The notes below the pieces were generated by a model. It had not been told where the DNA came from. It made no database searches and worked only from the letters and a program-made list of their open reading frames with translations. 64,000 nucleotides of DNA, from NCBI GenBank assembly GCA_963598415.1, contig CAVBUH010000047.1:1-64000 (forward strand), read 5' to 3'. Every line of letters begins with the position of its first letter. Positions within the stretch are counted from its first letter, which is position 1. The DNA comes from Colimorpha_A sp900556615 (GTDB lineage: Bacteria; Bacillota; Clostridia; Oscillospirales; CAG-272). A program made the translations under genes and the position numbers. This document shows, piece after piece, positions 9,028 to 19,095 of the stretch.

Positions 9028-9195
9028 TTAAGAGAATCTCTAATCATTCAATGTACATAGACGTCAAAGAGATTTTTTGTCAGTCTAAACAAAAATTCCG
9101 CAGACAGCGTATCCATCTGTCAAAGATTTTTGTGACAAATGGCGGAAAACATCTCGAACCGGATTTGGGCAGTGATTTTTTAGAGGTACCCTTAA
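9028..9195. mobile_element. Family C TTAA-ended MITE-like element, copy C1
   Basis: A 168-bp non-coding element starting TTAAGAGAATCTCTAATC and ending TTTTAGAGGTACCCTTAA, so the ends are imperfect inverted repeats. Its inner segment (CAAAGAGATTTTT, CAGTCTAAACAAAAATTCCG) recurs at 59604. It occupies the 530-bp gap between mntP and the glucan synthase gene; the rest of that gap shows only an AAGGAAGG ribosome site. Confidence 0.8.
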
Positions 9196-9341
9196 ATAGC
9201 AGGGTTCTTTTTTACACATGATTTATCTTTTAATCTTCATATATTACAGTCATAATATTCCTGATTTCTGTCGATACTATCAAATACCTGAATAAGTTGA
9301 CTTCAGGCAAAGCTTGATAAATTGTAAGGAAGGAAACTTCT

Positions 9342-12300
9342 ATGACGGAAATCAGAAAAATAAACATAAATAAAATCATGTCGGAAATAGAAAGAGTATA
9401 CGGTGATTCGGATTTATTCACCATTCTCGAACAATACGCAGAGAAAGCAGAAAGAGCAATCGGAAAAAAAATAAAATATTCCTCGTTCTTCGATAAAGTT
9501 CATAACATAGTTATACCGGATAAAATCAGCGATCCCGACAAAATTGCCGCCATCATGACAAAAGGAGATATTACTTTTTCGTTCCGCGAAATTTCGCTGT
9601 TTTATGATTATGCAACCGTTTGGGCGCTCATCGGACTGAATATCCCTTTTCGTTCCGACAGAGAACTCTGTGATACCGTTGAGTATCTGAAAACGCTTCA
9701 CCATATAGATCCAGATGAAATTATGATGCATCTGTCGGAAGCAGAAAGAATTCTTTATAAAAGCAAATATTTTTACGGTTCCGATAACGCAACAAAAAAT
9801 GCCTGTCGAAACAATGTTGCCGGCTACGCCGAAAAATTTTCTATCAGTGAAACAGAAGCAGCAAAGATACTCTGCTCATCTAATCCGCTGAAAGAAAAAA
9901 AGAGCATCGCTTCCAAAATCTATTTTCCTTCAATATGGATTATCTGTACCCTGTTTTTTTTACTCGCCGCTTTTCTTACTAAAGGTAATATTGCCCTCTC
10001 TCTTCTGTTGATTCTGCCGCTTTCGGAATTATCTAAAGAAATTTGCGACGCCCTCTTTTCCCGTATTGTCAAATATTCTCCTATTCCCAGGCTTAAACTC
10101 TCCTCAATCCCTGATGAGGCTCCTACCATATGTGTAATCACTTCCCTTCTTACCTCAGAAAAAGACGCAAAAGAGCTTTCGGAAAAAATACGAAACTGTT
10201 ATTTCGCAAACCGTGACAAAAATGCCTATTTCGGTTTGCTTTGCGACCTGAAGGAAGCAAATACATCTTCAAGCCCCGAAGATGAAAGACTTATTGCCTT
10301 TGCCCGGGAATGTCTCGAAAGCCTCAACAGCAAATACGGCTGCGAGATTTATCTCTTCGTAAGAAGCAGACGTTTTTCCGCAACAGAGGGAAAATATATG
10401 GGGTGGGAAAGAAAACGCGGAGCAGTAATTGAACTCACACGCCTGCTTCGCGGAAAAAATTCCTCCATATCTGTTCTTTGCGGCGATCCGGTCCGACTTT
10501 CGGGAATGAAATATGTTATCACTCTTGATTCCGATACCAGGCTATATAACGGAGCAATCAGGGACATGGTCGGTTCCATGCTTCATCCCGCGAATACTCC
10601 TGTCATCGAAAACGGAAGGGTAGTGAGCGGACATGCCATCATGCAGCCAAGAATGGAAGCCTCTCTTGAATCTGCCGAAAAAACGCCGTTTTCCGTTCTT
10701 TCAGCCGGAAACGGAGGAACCGATATTTATGCAAGCGCCGCATATGAAACCTACCAAAGTATCTTTGGGGAAGGTATATTCTGCGGTAAAGGGATATTCG
10801 ATGTAACCGCATTTTCAGAGGTTATTGACGGCGCTTTCCCGGACGAATCGGTTCTCAGTCATGATTTGCTGGAAGGAACAAGGCTCCGAGCGGCAGCTCT
10901 TACCGATATCTCTCTTACCGATAATCTTCCGAAAAATCCGCTTTCCTGTCTCGATCGTCAGCACCGATGGATAAGAGGCGATGTACAGGCGCTTATGTTT
11001 ACCGGTAAATATGTACAGAACAGTAAAGGAAAGCTTTACCGCAATCCGATCTCAAATCTGTCAAAATATAAAATTCATGATAATATCCGACGCTCGCTTG
11101 TTCCGATTGCAGCGGCAGCAGCGGTGCTGTGGTGCATTTTTCTTCCTGAAAATACCGCCTCTGTAACTCTGATGCTTGCTTTATCCTACCTGATTTTTCC
11201 CTGTCTTATATCGGTCATTTTTTTGCTGAAAAGTTCCGGACGCCGTTTTTTCTCCTATGTGATGCCGGGAGTTTTTCACGCTGTAGGAAATTTTTTATAT
11301 GCAATTGCCTCGCTTCTCCAGAATGCGCTGATTTCGGCAGACGCCGTTTTACGCGCCGGATTTCGTATGCTGTTTTCAAGAAAGCATATGCTTGAATGGA
11401 AAACGGCATCGGAAGCAGAGAAAGGAATAAACGGCCTTCCGCTTTATTTGTACAAAATGCTTCCCTCTCTTCTTGCAGGCGCCGCCGTGTTGATATTCTG
11501 CCCTGCCGCTGCCATTAAAGCAATAGGCGCGCTATGGGTAATGTTTCCCTTTGCCGCCTATCTGATAGGCAAAGAATTTTCTCCGGCGCCGCACATTACA
11601 AAATCTCAAAAAAATGAAATTACCGGATACGCCGAAGATATATGGAAATTTTTCTCGGAAAAAGTAACCGCCGCCGATTCTTATCTTCCTCCGGATAATT
11701 TCCAGCTTTCTCCTGCGGAAATAACCGCTCACCGCACTTCTCCTACTAATATAGGACTATATTTATTAAGCTGTGCGGCAGCAAAGGACTTCGGATTCAT
11801 TACCCTCAGTGAGCTGATCTCCAGATTGAAGAATGCGATCGACTCCATAGAAAAAATGCAGAAATGGAACGGACATCTTTACAATTGGTATAATACGCAA
11901 ACTCTTGACATTCTCGGTTCACCGTATGTTTCTACCGTCGATTCAGGCAATTTCATAACCTGTCTTGTCGCTCTCTATTATTCACTTGACGATTATGACG
12001 ATGGTACGAGACGAATAAGCGAGCTTTCTGCAAGAATAGCAAAGCTTATTTCAGAAACCGACTTTTCACCTCTGTTTGACAAAAGGAAAAAACTTTTCAG
12101 AATCGGAATCAGCACCGCTTCGGGAGAGGTCGGAGAGGGATGCTATGATATTTTCATAAGCGAAGCAAGAACTACCTCCTATTATGCAATCGCCTCCGGT
12201 CAGGTGCCGCGTGAGCATTGGAGCCGTCTTTCAAGGCCCCTCATCAGCCGCGACGGCTATATAGGTCTTGCATCATGGACCGGCACTATGTTTGAATATA

Positions 12301-15300
12301 TGATGCCCGCACTCCTTCTTCCGACGCGATTCGGCTCACTGTCATATGAAGCGCTTTCTTTTGCCGTTAGGGAACAAAAAGCCGACAGTACAAGCGGTGT
12401 CTGGGGAAGATCGGAAAGCGGATATTTTATGTTTGATCCCGATCTTAACTATCAATACAAGGCATTCGGAGCAGCGTCTTTGGGAATGAAGCGAGGTCTT
12501 GAAAAGGATAATGTTATTTCTCCGTATTCTTCCTTTCTTTGCCTTTGTATCTCTCCCGGAGCGGTGCTCGAAAATCTGAAAAACCTGAAAAATCTGGGCA
12601 TGTACGGTCAGTACGGATTTTATGAAGCGCTCGACTTTACGCCTGCAAGAGTTGGAAAAGGTTATGCCATTATACGAAGCTATATGTCTCATCATATAGG
12701 AATGAGTATGATTTCCTGTGCAAACGCTTGTTTCGGCGGAGTTTTTGTCAAGAGATTTATGAAGAGCCCCGAAATGGCGTCGTCAGCAGAACTTTTGGAA
12801 GAAAAAATACCGATAAATGCTGACATTGCAAAGCATATAATAAGAAGAAAAAACACTGCCTATCACCCTCTTTCACGCAATCAGGTCTCCCGTATAATCA
12901 AAACCGATCATTCTCCATCTCCCGCTATGCCCTACGCTTCCGTCATATCAGAAAACGGAATTACCGTAACGGGAAGCCTTGATATTCTAAAATTCTCGGT
13001 ATCGGGAATCGATATATCGGTAGATCCGTTTATCTTCGGGGAAATACACCGTCCTCGTCTTCTGTTTTCCGCGGACGGAAAAATATATGACGCACTTTCA
13101 GGTACTATGTCAAGAGGAGCTATTCAAAATAAATTTATATTCCGTCTCGACGAAAAAGAGCTTATGGCGGAGGTTTCCGTCTCTGTTTCCGGCAAAAACA
13201 AATGTTTCGCAATATCTCTTGATGTCAGAGGACACTTCAGAAAGCTATATCCATTATTCTGTTTTGAACCCTGTCTCTCCCCTGCCCATGACAGAGAAGC
13301 GCATCCCGCCTATTCCGATATTATGATCAGTGCGGAATATCTCGAAGCGGAATCTCTGCTTCTTTATACCAAAAAACAGAAAAATCCCGAGGAACCCGAT
13401 CTGTGCCTTGCCGTATCCTTTGAAAGCCACGGCGGAAAAGAAAGCTATCAGACTTCACGGGATATACTCGGTCTGATGTATTCGGAAAAAGATTTTGAAA
13501 AACTCTTTACCGAAGAGTTTAATGCACCTTGCGGAGCTGTGATCAACCCCTTTTGTGCTGTAAAAAAGGAATCTGAAAGCCAGGGCGGTAGATATATAGG
13601 CAATATCCTTATGACAGTCGGAGAAAGTCGATCTGAAGCTGTTGCCTCATTATTTGCGGCAAGAAAAGAAATTCATTCTTCAAAATACAAAAATGCCGCT
13701 GTATTCTTTTCCGAGAAGTTACTCAGAACCACGGAAGAGCGCCTTAACGTATGCGGAGCGCAGGGCGATTTCAGCCGCTACGCCGAGCTTATGTTTACCT
13801 GTGCTGTACGGAAGCGCAATGCGGGAAAAGCTGCTGTAACGCATTCCATCGGAGAACTGTGGAGATACGGCATATCCGGCGACATTCCGGTTTTCTGCCT
13901 TGATATAAAGGATACCCTTACAGGAGGAAGCCCTGTGAGAAGAATCTTATCAGGTTTTATTTCCGCACACAAATACCTTGCGCTTTCAGGCATCAAGAGC
14001 GATCTTGTTCTTATGTATAAGAGCGACGGAGATTATGGCGGTACACAGCTCGCGGCATTGAGAGAATTGTGCGAAGAGACGGCAAGCACTTTTATGATAG
14101 GACACTCGAACGGTATTTTTCTGATAGACGGCGGAAGCGATGTGCTTTCGGCAGTTTCGGTACTTTATGCTGAAATCGACAGGGAAAGTACACTTGACGG
14201 CATATGTACTGCCTATATCAGACCGGTTAAGCCGAGAGAAGAAATCATAGCAAAGCCGCCAATCATTCTCCGTCCCACGGAAAACAGCGACGGTCTTCCG
14301 GTTTACGGGGGAAGCTTCATGAAAAAGGGCTTTGCCGTATACAAAGGTTCGCAGAGCACTCCCTGGTCATATGTCTATGCCATGAATCATTTCGGAACGC
14401 TTGTTACCCAAAATTCTCTCGGATATACTTGGATAGGCAACTCCCATGAAAGACGGATCACCCCCTTCAACGGCGATAATCTTCTTGATTTTTCAGGAGA
14501 AAGACTGATCTATACGGAAGAAGGACAGGAATATGACCTTTGTGCCTGCGCTTATAAGGTTTTCTTTGGACGGGGAGCGGCAGAATATTGGGGAAGCATA
14601 AATCAGATTGATTATAAAGTGACAGTTACAATCGGCGTGAAGCTTCCCTGCAAGATCATCACAGTTGAAATTCCGGATGATGTTTCTCTTGAATACAGAA
14701 TAATTCCCGTGATGGGAGAAAAAACATCAGCGTCAAAACCGATTAGTAAAATTCATGACGGAGATACCATAAGATTTGTCCCGCGGATCACCTCAGAAAA
14801 GAAATATGATACCGGATTTCTGACGGAAAAAAGATTTCCGGGGAAAAGAGTATATATCCTCGGAGCATATCCGTCGGGGGGCGAGGCTGTATTTTCCGAA
14901 ATCAAATCCTCCTATTCAACCGAAGCTCAGATATCCTCTGCCGAAGCAGAATATGAAGCCGCAATTTCTTACCTCCTGCCAAGCTTTAATTTGAAAATGA
15001 ACGACCCGTATCTGGCAGAAATGACAGGCTACTACCTCCCCTATCAGGCGCTTGTCTGCCGATTCTTCGGAAGAACGGGTTTTTATCAGTCAGGAGGCGC
15101 TTACGGCTTTCGCGATCAGCTTCAAGACTGCCTATGCATCATGCACGGCGCCCCCTCTCTTGCAAGAACTCATATACTCCGCTGCGCCGCGCATCAATAT
15201 GAGGAAGGAGACGTCATGCATTGGTGGCATACCGTATACGGAACCTCCAAAGGAGTAAGAACCCGATATTCCGACGATTATCTGTGGCTTCCCTATATCA

Positions 15301-16451
15301 CTGCCGAGTATATTCTGTTCACGGAAGACCGTGATATTCTCGATGTCAATTTGCCATATCTGTCTTCTCCTTTGCTGAACGAGAATGAATCCGACCGATA
15401 CGAAACGCCTGAAAAAAGTAAGTTCTCCGAATCGCTTTACAGTCATTGTGCAAGAGCGATAGAACACGCTCTTACTTTCGGAGCGCACGAACTTCCTTTT
15501 ATAGGCGGAGGCGACTGGAATGACGGCATGAATCATGTCGGGGCTGACGGTGGAGAAAGCGTTTGGCTTGGATTCTTTCTTATATCTGTACTCGAACGTT
15601 TCATTCCTATTGCTGCTGGAGAAGGAGATTTATGCGGAGCTGCAAAGTACCGCGATACCGTAAACCAACTGAAAAAATCCTGTGAAAAAGCTTTTAACGG
15701 AGATCGCTTTATCCGCGCGTATTATGGTGACGGAACCCCCGTAGGAGGAGAAGATTTTATTGATACGCTGCCGCAAGCCTTTTCTGCCTTATCTGGCATC
15801 AATAGAAAAATGTCAGTAAAAGCACTCAAAACCGCTGTATCGTACCTTTTTGAAAAAGAAAACAGAATTTTCCGATTGCTTTCTCCCGCCTATGAAAAGG
15901 ACGGAGAGCATAATCCGGGTTATATTGCCGCATATCCGGCAGGAATCCGGGAAAACGGAGGGCAATACACTCACGCCGCCGTATGGACTGCAATGGGATG
16001 CGCCGAAGCGGAGATGCCAGAGATATGCGCTGATATTCTGAAAACGATCAATCCCGCCTCCATTTGTTCGGAAACCGCCGGAGCGCTCAGATATCGCGGT
16101 GAACCTTATTTTCTCGCCGGAGACGTAAGTGCAAATCCCGCTGTTCCCGGAAGATGCGGCTGGAGCCTTTATACCGGCGCCGCCGGTTGGTTTTGGATTG
16201 CTGTCACAGAAACACTGATGGGATTTCATTTTACCCCCGAATATTTTACCGTATCCCCCGCTCTTTCCGAGCACTTCCCTGCATTCGGCATCAAGTTTAC
16301 AATAAAAGGCACCGAATATACCGTTCTTGCCTCCCTTGGAGAAAGAAATTCATGGATGCTTGATGGTAAAAGTGTGAACAATCTGTTTTATTTTGATAAA
16401 AATTCCCATTTGCTTGAAATAACAGTTGAAAAAAAAGACGGAATGCGGTAA
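9342..16451 (+). CDS. Cyclic beta-1,2-glucan synthase-like protein (GT84 - glycoamylase-like - GH94)
   Basis: A 2369-aa multidomain membrane enzyme, the largest gene here. Membrane helices are evident at about residues 190-225, 585-640 and 710-750. Between the first two lies a GT84 glycosyltransferase: DSDTRL near 394, GEGIFCGKGIFDV near 477, the SHDLLEGTRLRA segment and RQHRWIRGD near 537. A glycoamylase-like domain (NWYNTQTLDILG, YMSHHIGMSM) occupies about 795-1150. The C-terminal part (about 1640-2340) is a GH94 phosphorylase-type module with the catalytic-Asp motif GGGDWNDGMNHVG near 2056. In proteobacterial NdvB/ChvB these modules polymerise, cyclise and trim beta-1,2-glucan from UDP-glucose. 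The same order here supports synthesis of a beta-1,2-glucan; whether it is cyclic or exported is inference. Confidence 0.9.
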   Translation: MTEIRKININKIMSEIERVYGDSDLFTILEQYAEKAERAIGKKIKYSSFFDKVHNIVIPDKISDPDKIAAIMTKGDITFSFREISLFYDYATVWALIGLNIPFRSDRELCDTVEYLKTLHHIDPDEIMMHLSEAERILYKSKYFYGSDNATKNACRNNVAGYAEKFSISETEAAKILCSSNPLKEKKSIASKIYFPSIWIICTLFFLLAAFLTKGNIALSLLLILPLSELSKEICDALFSRIVKYSPIPRLKLSSIPDEAPTICVITSLLTSEKDAKELSEKIRNCYFANRDKNAYFGLLCDLKEANTSSSPEDERLIAFARECLESLNSKYGCEIYLFVRSRRFSATEGKYMGWERKRGAVIELTRLLRGKNSSISVLCGDPVRLSGMKYVITLDSDTRLYNGAIRDMVGSMLHPANTPVIENGRVVSGHAIMQPRMEASLESAEKTPFSVLSAGNGGTDIYASAAYETYQSIFGEGIFCGKGIFDVTAFSEVIDGAFPDESVLSHDLLEGTRLRAAALTDISLTDNLPKNPLSCLDRQHRWIRGDVQALMFTGKYVQNSKGKLYRNPISNLSKYKIHDNIRRSLVPIAAAAAVLWCIFLPENTASVTLMLALSYLIFPCLISVIFLLKSSGRRFFSYVMPGVFHAVGNFLYAIASLLQNALISADAVLRAGFRMLFSRKHMLEWKTASEAEKGINGLPLYLYKMLPSLLAGAAVLIFCPAAAIKAIGALWVMFPFAAYLIGKEFSPAPHITKSQKNEITGYAEDIWKFFSEKVTAADSYLPPDNFQLSPAEITAHRTSPTNIGLYLLSCAAAKDFGFITLSELISRLKNAIDSIEKMQKWNGHLYNWYNTQTLDILGSPYVSTVDSGNFITCLVALYYSLDDYDDGTRRISELSARIAKLISETDFSPLFDKRKKLFRIGISTASGEVGEGCYDIFISEARTTSYYAIASGQVPREHWSRLSRPLISRDGYIGLASWTGTMFEYMMPALLLPTRFGSLSYEALSFAVREQKADSTSGVWGRSESGYFMFDPDLNYQYKAFGAASLGMKRGLEKDNVISPYSSFLCLCISPGAVLENLKNLKNLGMYGQYGFYEALDFTPARVGKGYAIIRSYMSHHIGMSMISCANACFGGVFVKRFMKSPEMASSAELLEEKIPINADIAKHIIRRKNTAYHPLSRNQVSRIIKTDHSPSPAMPYASVISENGITVTGSLDILKFSVSGIDISVDPFIFGEIHRPRLLFSADGKIYDALSGTMSRGAIQNKFIFRLDEKELMAEVSVSVSGKNKCFAISLDVRGHFRKLYPLFCFEPCLSPAHDREAHPAYSDIMISAEYLEAESLLLYTKKQKNPEEPDLCLAVSFESHGGKESYQTSRDILGLMYSEKDFEKLFTEEFNAPCGAVINPFCAVKKESESQGGRYIGNILMTVGESRSEAVASLFAARKEIHSSKYKNAAVFFSEKLLRTTEERLNVCGAQGDFSRYAELMFTCAVRKRNAGKAAVTHSIGELWRYGISGDIPVFCLDIKDTLTGGSPVRRILSGFISAHKYLALSGIKSDLVLMYKSDGDYGGTQLAALRELCEETASTFMIGHSNGIFLIDGGSDVLSAVSVLYAEIDRESTLDGICTAYIRPVKPREEIIAKPPIILRPTENSDGLPVYGGSFMKKGFAVYKGSQSTPWSYVYAMNHFGTLVTQNSLGYTWIGNSHERRITPFNGDNLLDFSGERLIYTEEGQEYDLCACAYKVFFGRGAAEYWGSINQIDYKVTVTIGVKLPCKIITVEIPDDVSLEYRIIPVMGEKTSASKPISKIHDGDTIRFVPRITSEKKYDTGFLTEKRFPGKRVYILGAYPSGGEAVFSEIKSSYSTEAQISSAEAEYEAAISYLLPSFNLKMNDPYLAEMTGYYLPYQALVCRFFGRTGFYQSGGAYGFRDQLQDCLCIMHGAPSLARTHILRCAAHQYEEGDVMHWWHTVYGTSKGVRTRYSDDYLWLPYITAEYILFTEDRDILDVNLPYLSSPLLNENESDRYETPEKSKFSESLYSHCARAIEHALTFGAHELPFIGGGDWNDGMNHVGADGGESVWLGFFLISVLERFIPIAAGEGDLCGAAKYRDTVNQLKKSCEKAFNGDRFIRAYYGDGTPVGGEDFIDTLPQAFSALSGINRKMSVKALKTAVSYLFEKENRIFRLLSPAYEKDGEHNPGYIAAYPAGIRENGGQYTHAAVWTAMGCAEAEMPEICADILKTINPASICSETAGALRYRGEPYFLAGDVSANPAVPGRCGWSLYTGAAGWFWIAVTETLMGFHFTPEYFTVSPALSEHFPAFGIKFTIKGTEYTVLASLGERNSWMLDGKSVNNLFYFDKNSHLLEITVEKKDGMR

Positions 16452-16492
16452 AATATATTTTATAAATTTGTATCTGAAAGAAGGATGTTAAA

Positions 16493-17788
16493 TTGCCACC
16501 GGAAAGGATTCTTATCAGCGACGGTATTTATCTCAATATTATAAATTGTGATAAATTCAAAACAAATTATATTTCGGTTGACTTTCTCTGCAATCTCAAT
16601 CCGGAAACTACGGCAAATTTTGCGCTTCTTCCCTTCGTTCTTGCGCGAGGAACCAAAAATCTTCCCGATATGGTGACACTTACCAAAGCACTCGATATGC
16701 TTTACGGCTCGCGGATATATCCAACTGTTTCAAAAACAGGCGATGTACAAACCTTCGGCTTTATGAGCTGTCCGCTGAGAAGTGAGTATGCCGGCGGAAA
16801 TGATCTAAGCCTTGAGATTTTAAAGTTAATCGGTGAAATGATCAACTCCCCTTATCTTGAAAACGGTTTTCTCAGCAAGGAATATACCGAGAGAGAAAAA
16901 AATATCATGATAGACCGTATAAAAGCACAAGTAAATGATAAAAATCATTACTCGGTTTTGCGCTGCCGCGAAGTGATATCCGAGGGAGAAGCTTACGCTA
17001 TACCGGAAACAGGCACCGAGGACCAGGTTGCAATCATTACTGAAAAGTCTCTTACTGATTCTCTTAACAGAGCAAAAAATACCCTGCGAATTGAAATATA
17101 CTGCGTCGGAATATTCAACAAGGAAAAACTGACCGCACTTGTTAAAGAGATTTTTGTCACTTCCAATCGCAAAAAACCCGCTCCGCTCGTATCGGAGCGA
17201 AGCGGGTGCAAGGATAAGGTAAAAAGAGTTACAGAAACACAGCCCGTCAAGCAAGGAAAGCTCTGTCTCGGTTTCAAGACCGGGTGCTATGCCGGTGAAA
17301 ATACTCTTCCGGCATATACCATGTTTACCGAAATACTGAGTGGTTCTCCAATCTCCAAACTCTTTATGAATGTAAGAGAAAAGCGAAGTCTTTGTTATTA
17401 CTGCTCTGCTCTTTCCGATATCAACAAAGGAATTATGATCATCGCAAGCGGAATCAATGTGAAGGATAAGGACTCTGCCGAGCAAGCTATAATCAATGAG
17501 ATTGAGCAGTGCCGTCTGGGTATCATTTCCGATTCCGAGCTTCAAGCTGCTAAAAAATCAATTACAAACGCTGTGAAATCCATGTACGACGACGCCGGTG
17601 CAATAAAATCGTGGTATCTCAAACGCGGCACATTCGGTCAAGCTGTCGAACCTTTCAAATTTCTTGAGAAAGTGCTTTCGGTAACCGTCGATGATGTGCG
17701 CAGCATCGCCCGGGGAATTACTCTTGACACAGTATATTTTCTTCAGGGAACTGAAACCGATTCGGAGGAGAGCGAACTTTATGAATAA
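16493..17788 (+). CDS. ymfF: M16-family peptidase-like protein YmfF/YfmF (inactive homologue)
   Basis: A 431-aa inverzincin-fold protein lacking the HxxEH metal motif, as in the YmfF partners of YmfH. In Bacillus, YmfF and YmfH are tied to 5-aminopentanol modification of elongation factor P. The body shows typical M16 features such as GFKTGCYAGENTLPAY and NVREKRSLCYYCSAL near residue 295. TTG at 16493 is the start, with GAAAGAAGG upstream. Its last codons overlap the start of ymfH by 8 bp, implying translational coupling and a heterodimer. NCBI spells the family YfmF/YfmH. Confidence 0.85.
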   Translation: MPPERILISDGIYLNIINCDKFKTNYISVDFLCNLNPETTANFALLPFVLARGTKNLPDMVTLTKALDMLYGSRIYPTVSKTGDVQTFGFMSCPLRSEYAGGNDLSLEILKLIGEMINSPYLENGFLSKEYTEREKNIMIDRIKAQVNDKNHYSVLRCREVISEGEAYAIPETGTEDQVAIITEKSLTDSLNRAKNTLRIEIYCVGIFNKEKLTALVKEIFVTSNRKKPAPLVSERSGCKDKVKRVTETQPVKQGKLCLGFKTGCYAGENTLPAYTMFTEILSGSPISKLFMNVREKRSLCYYCSALSDINKGIMIIASGINVKDKDSAEQAIINEIEQCRLGIISDSELQAAKKSITNAVKSMYDDAGAIKSWYLKRGTFGQAVEPFKFLEKVLSVTVDDVRSIARGITLDTVYFLQGTETDSEESELYE

Positions 17789-19061
17789 TCTTGTCAGAAG
17801 CACTCTGCTTAATGAGGAATACCAACTGATAAAGCATAAAAGCGGACTCGACATCTATGTTTTTCCAAAAAATCTTTCCGTCTCCTATGCAATCATCGCA
17901 GCAAAATTCGGTTCGATTGATAATTGCTTTAAGATAGGTAACGGTCCCGATTGGATCAGAATACCGGACGGAACGGCGCATTTTCTTGAACACAAAATGT
18001 TTGAAAATGCCGACGGAGAAGATACTTTTATAAAATTCTCGCGAACCGGCGCCGACGCAAACGCGTTTACCTCCTTTCGTGATACCGCATATCTGTATTC
18101 CTGTACGGAAAACCTTTATGAATCTCTTGAAATCCTGTTAAAATCCACCTTTGAGCCTTATTTTACAAAAGAAAACGTGAAAAAAGAGCAAGGAATTATC
18201 GCACAGGAAATCCGAATGGGGGAGGATGATCCGGGAGATACGCTTTTTCGCGATCTGCTTTGCTGTCTGTATGAAAAAAGCAGTCTCCGGCTTGATATTG
18301 CTGGAAGCGTAGAATCCATTTCAAAAATAACTCCCGAAATTCTCTATAATTGCCATCAGGCTTTCTACAATCCTCAAAATATGATCCTTTGTGTATGCGG
18401 ACAAGCGGAAACTCAATCCGTTCTTTCCGTGGTCAATCGCGTTCTTTCCGACTCAAAACCGATTCCGGTCCAAAGCTATTACGAAACAGAGCTTCCTGAA
18501 GCATTTCAAAAACGTTCTGAAAGAAAAATGAAAATATCAAAGCCGCTCTTTTGTATTGGTGTTAAGGATATCGATATCAGCGATTCAGCCGACGAGAGAA
18601 TGAGAAAATATGCGGCGATGCAGATCATCGCCTCTGTTTATTTCGGAAAATCCAGTGAATTCTATAATCGCCTCTATTCCGACGGTCTCATTTCCCCTTC
18701 ATTTTCCTGTTGGATTCAGCATAACCGAGCTTTCTCTTTCTTTACCCTTAGCGGCGATTCGAAGGATCCCGAGCAAATATTCGATGCCTTTTGCTCCTAC
18801 ACACAAAAAATAACGTCAGAGTCACTGATAAACGAGGATTTCGAAAGATGCCGCCGAGTTCTCTATTCTCATTTCGTAAGACTTTTTGACAGCACCGAAG
18901 AAATCGCAAACGCACTCGCAGCAGACTTCGCAATCGACGGCGGGAATATTTTTAAATACGGCGATATTCTTAATGAAATTACCCGGGAATATACGGAAAA
19001 AATTCTCAAATCCTTTTTTCTTCCTTCATCATTCGCTATGTCAGTTATTCGACCTCTATAA
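17781..19061 (+). CDS. ymfH: M16-family zinc peptidase YmfH/YfmH
   Basis: A 426-aa M16 metallopeptidase, the catalytic partner of the preceding gene. The inverted zinc motif HFLEH lies near residue 70, with a Glu-rich zinc-ligand helix (GIIAQEIRMGEDDP) about 75 residues later, the usual M16 spacing. The start at 17781 (MNNLVRSTLL) follows CGGAGGAG inside the end of ymfF; a longer reading from 17691 would sit wholly inside ymfF and is not preferred. EF-P 5-aminopentanol modification is the role named for the Bacillus pair; here it is inferred from the paired architecture. Confidence 0.88.
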   Translation: MNNLVRSTLLNEEYQLIKHKSGLDIYVFPKNLSVSYAIIAAKFGSIDNCFKIGNGPDWIRIPDGTAHFLEHKMFENADGEDTFIKFSRTGADANAFTSFRDTAYLYSCTENLYESLEILLKSTFEPYFTKENVKKEQGIIAQEIRMGEDDPGDTLFRDLLCCLYEKSSLRLDIAGSVESISKITPEILYNCHQAFYNPQNMILCVCGQAETQSVLSVVNRVLSDSKPIPVQSYYETELPEAFQKRSERKMKISKPLFCIGVKDIDISDSADERMRKYAAMQIIASVYFGKSSEFYNRLYSDGLISPSFSCWIQHNRAFSFFTLSGDSKDPEQIFDAFCSYTQKITSESLINEDFERCRRVLYSHFVRLFDSTEEIANALAADFAIDGGNIFKYGDILNEITREYTEKILKSFFLPSSFAMSVIRPL

Positions 19062-19095
19062 ATCTTATACTAACGAAAGGAAATAATAAATTATC

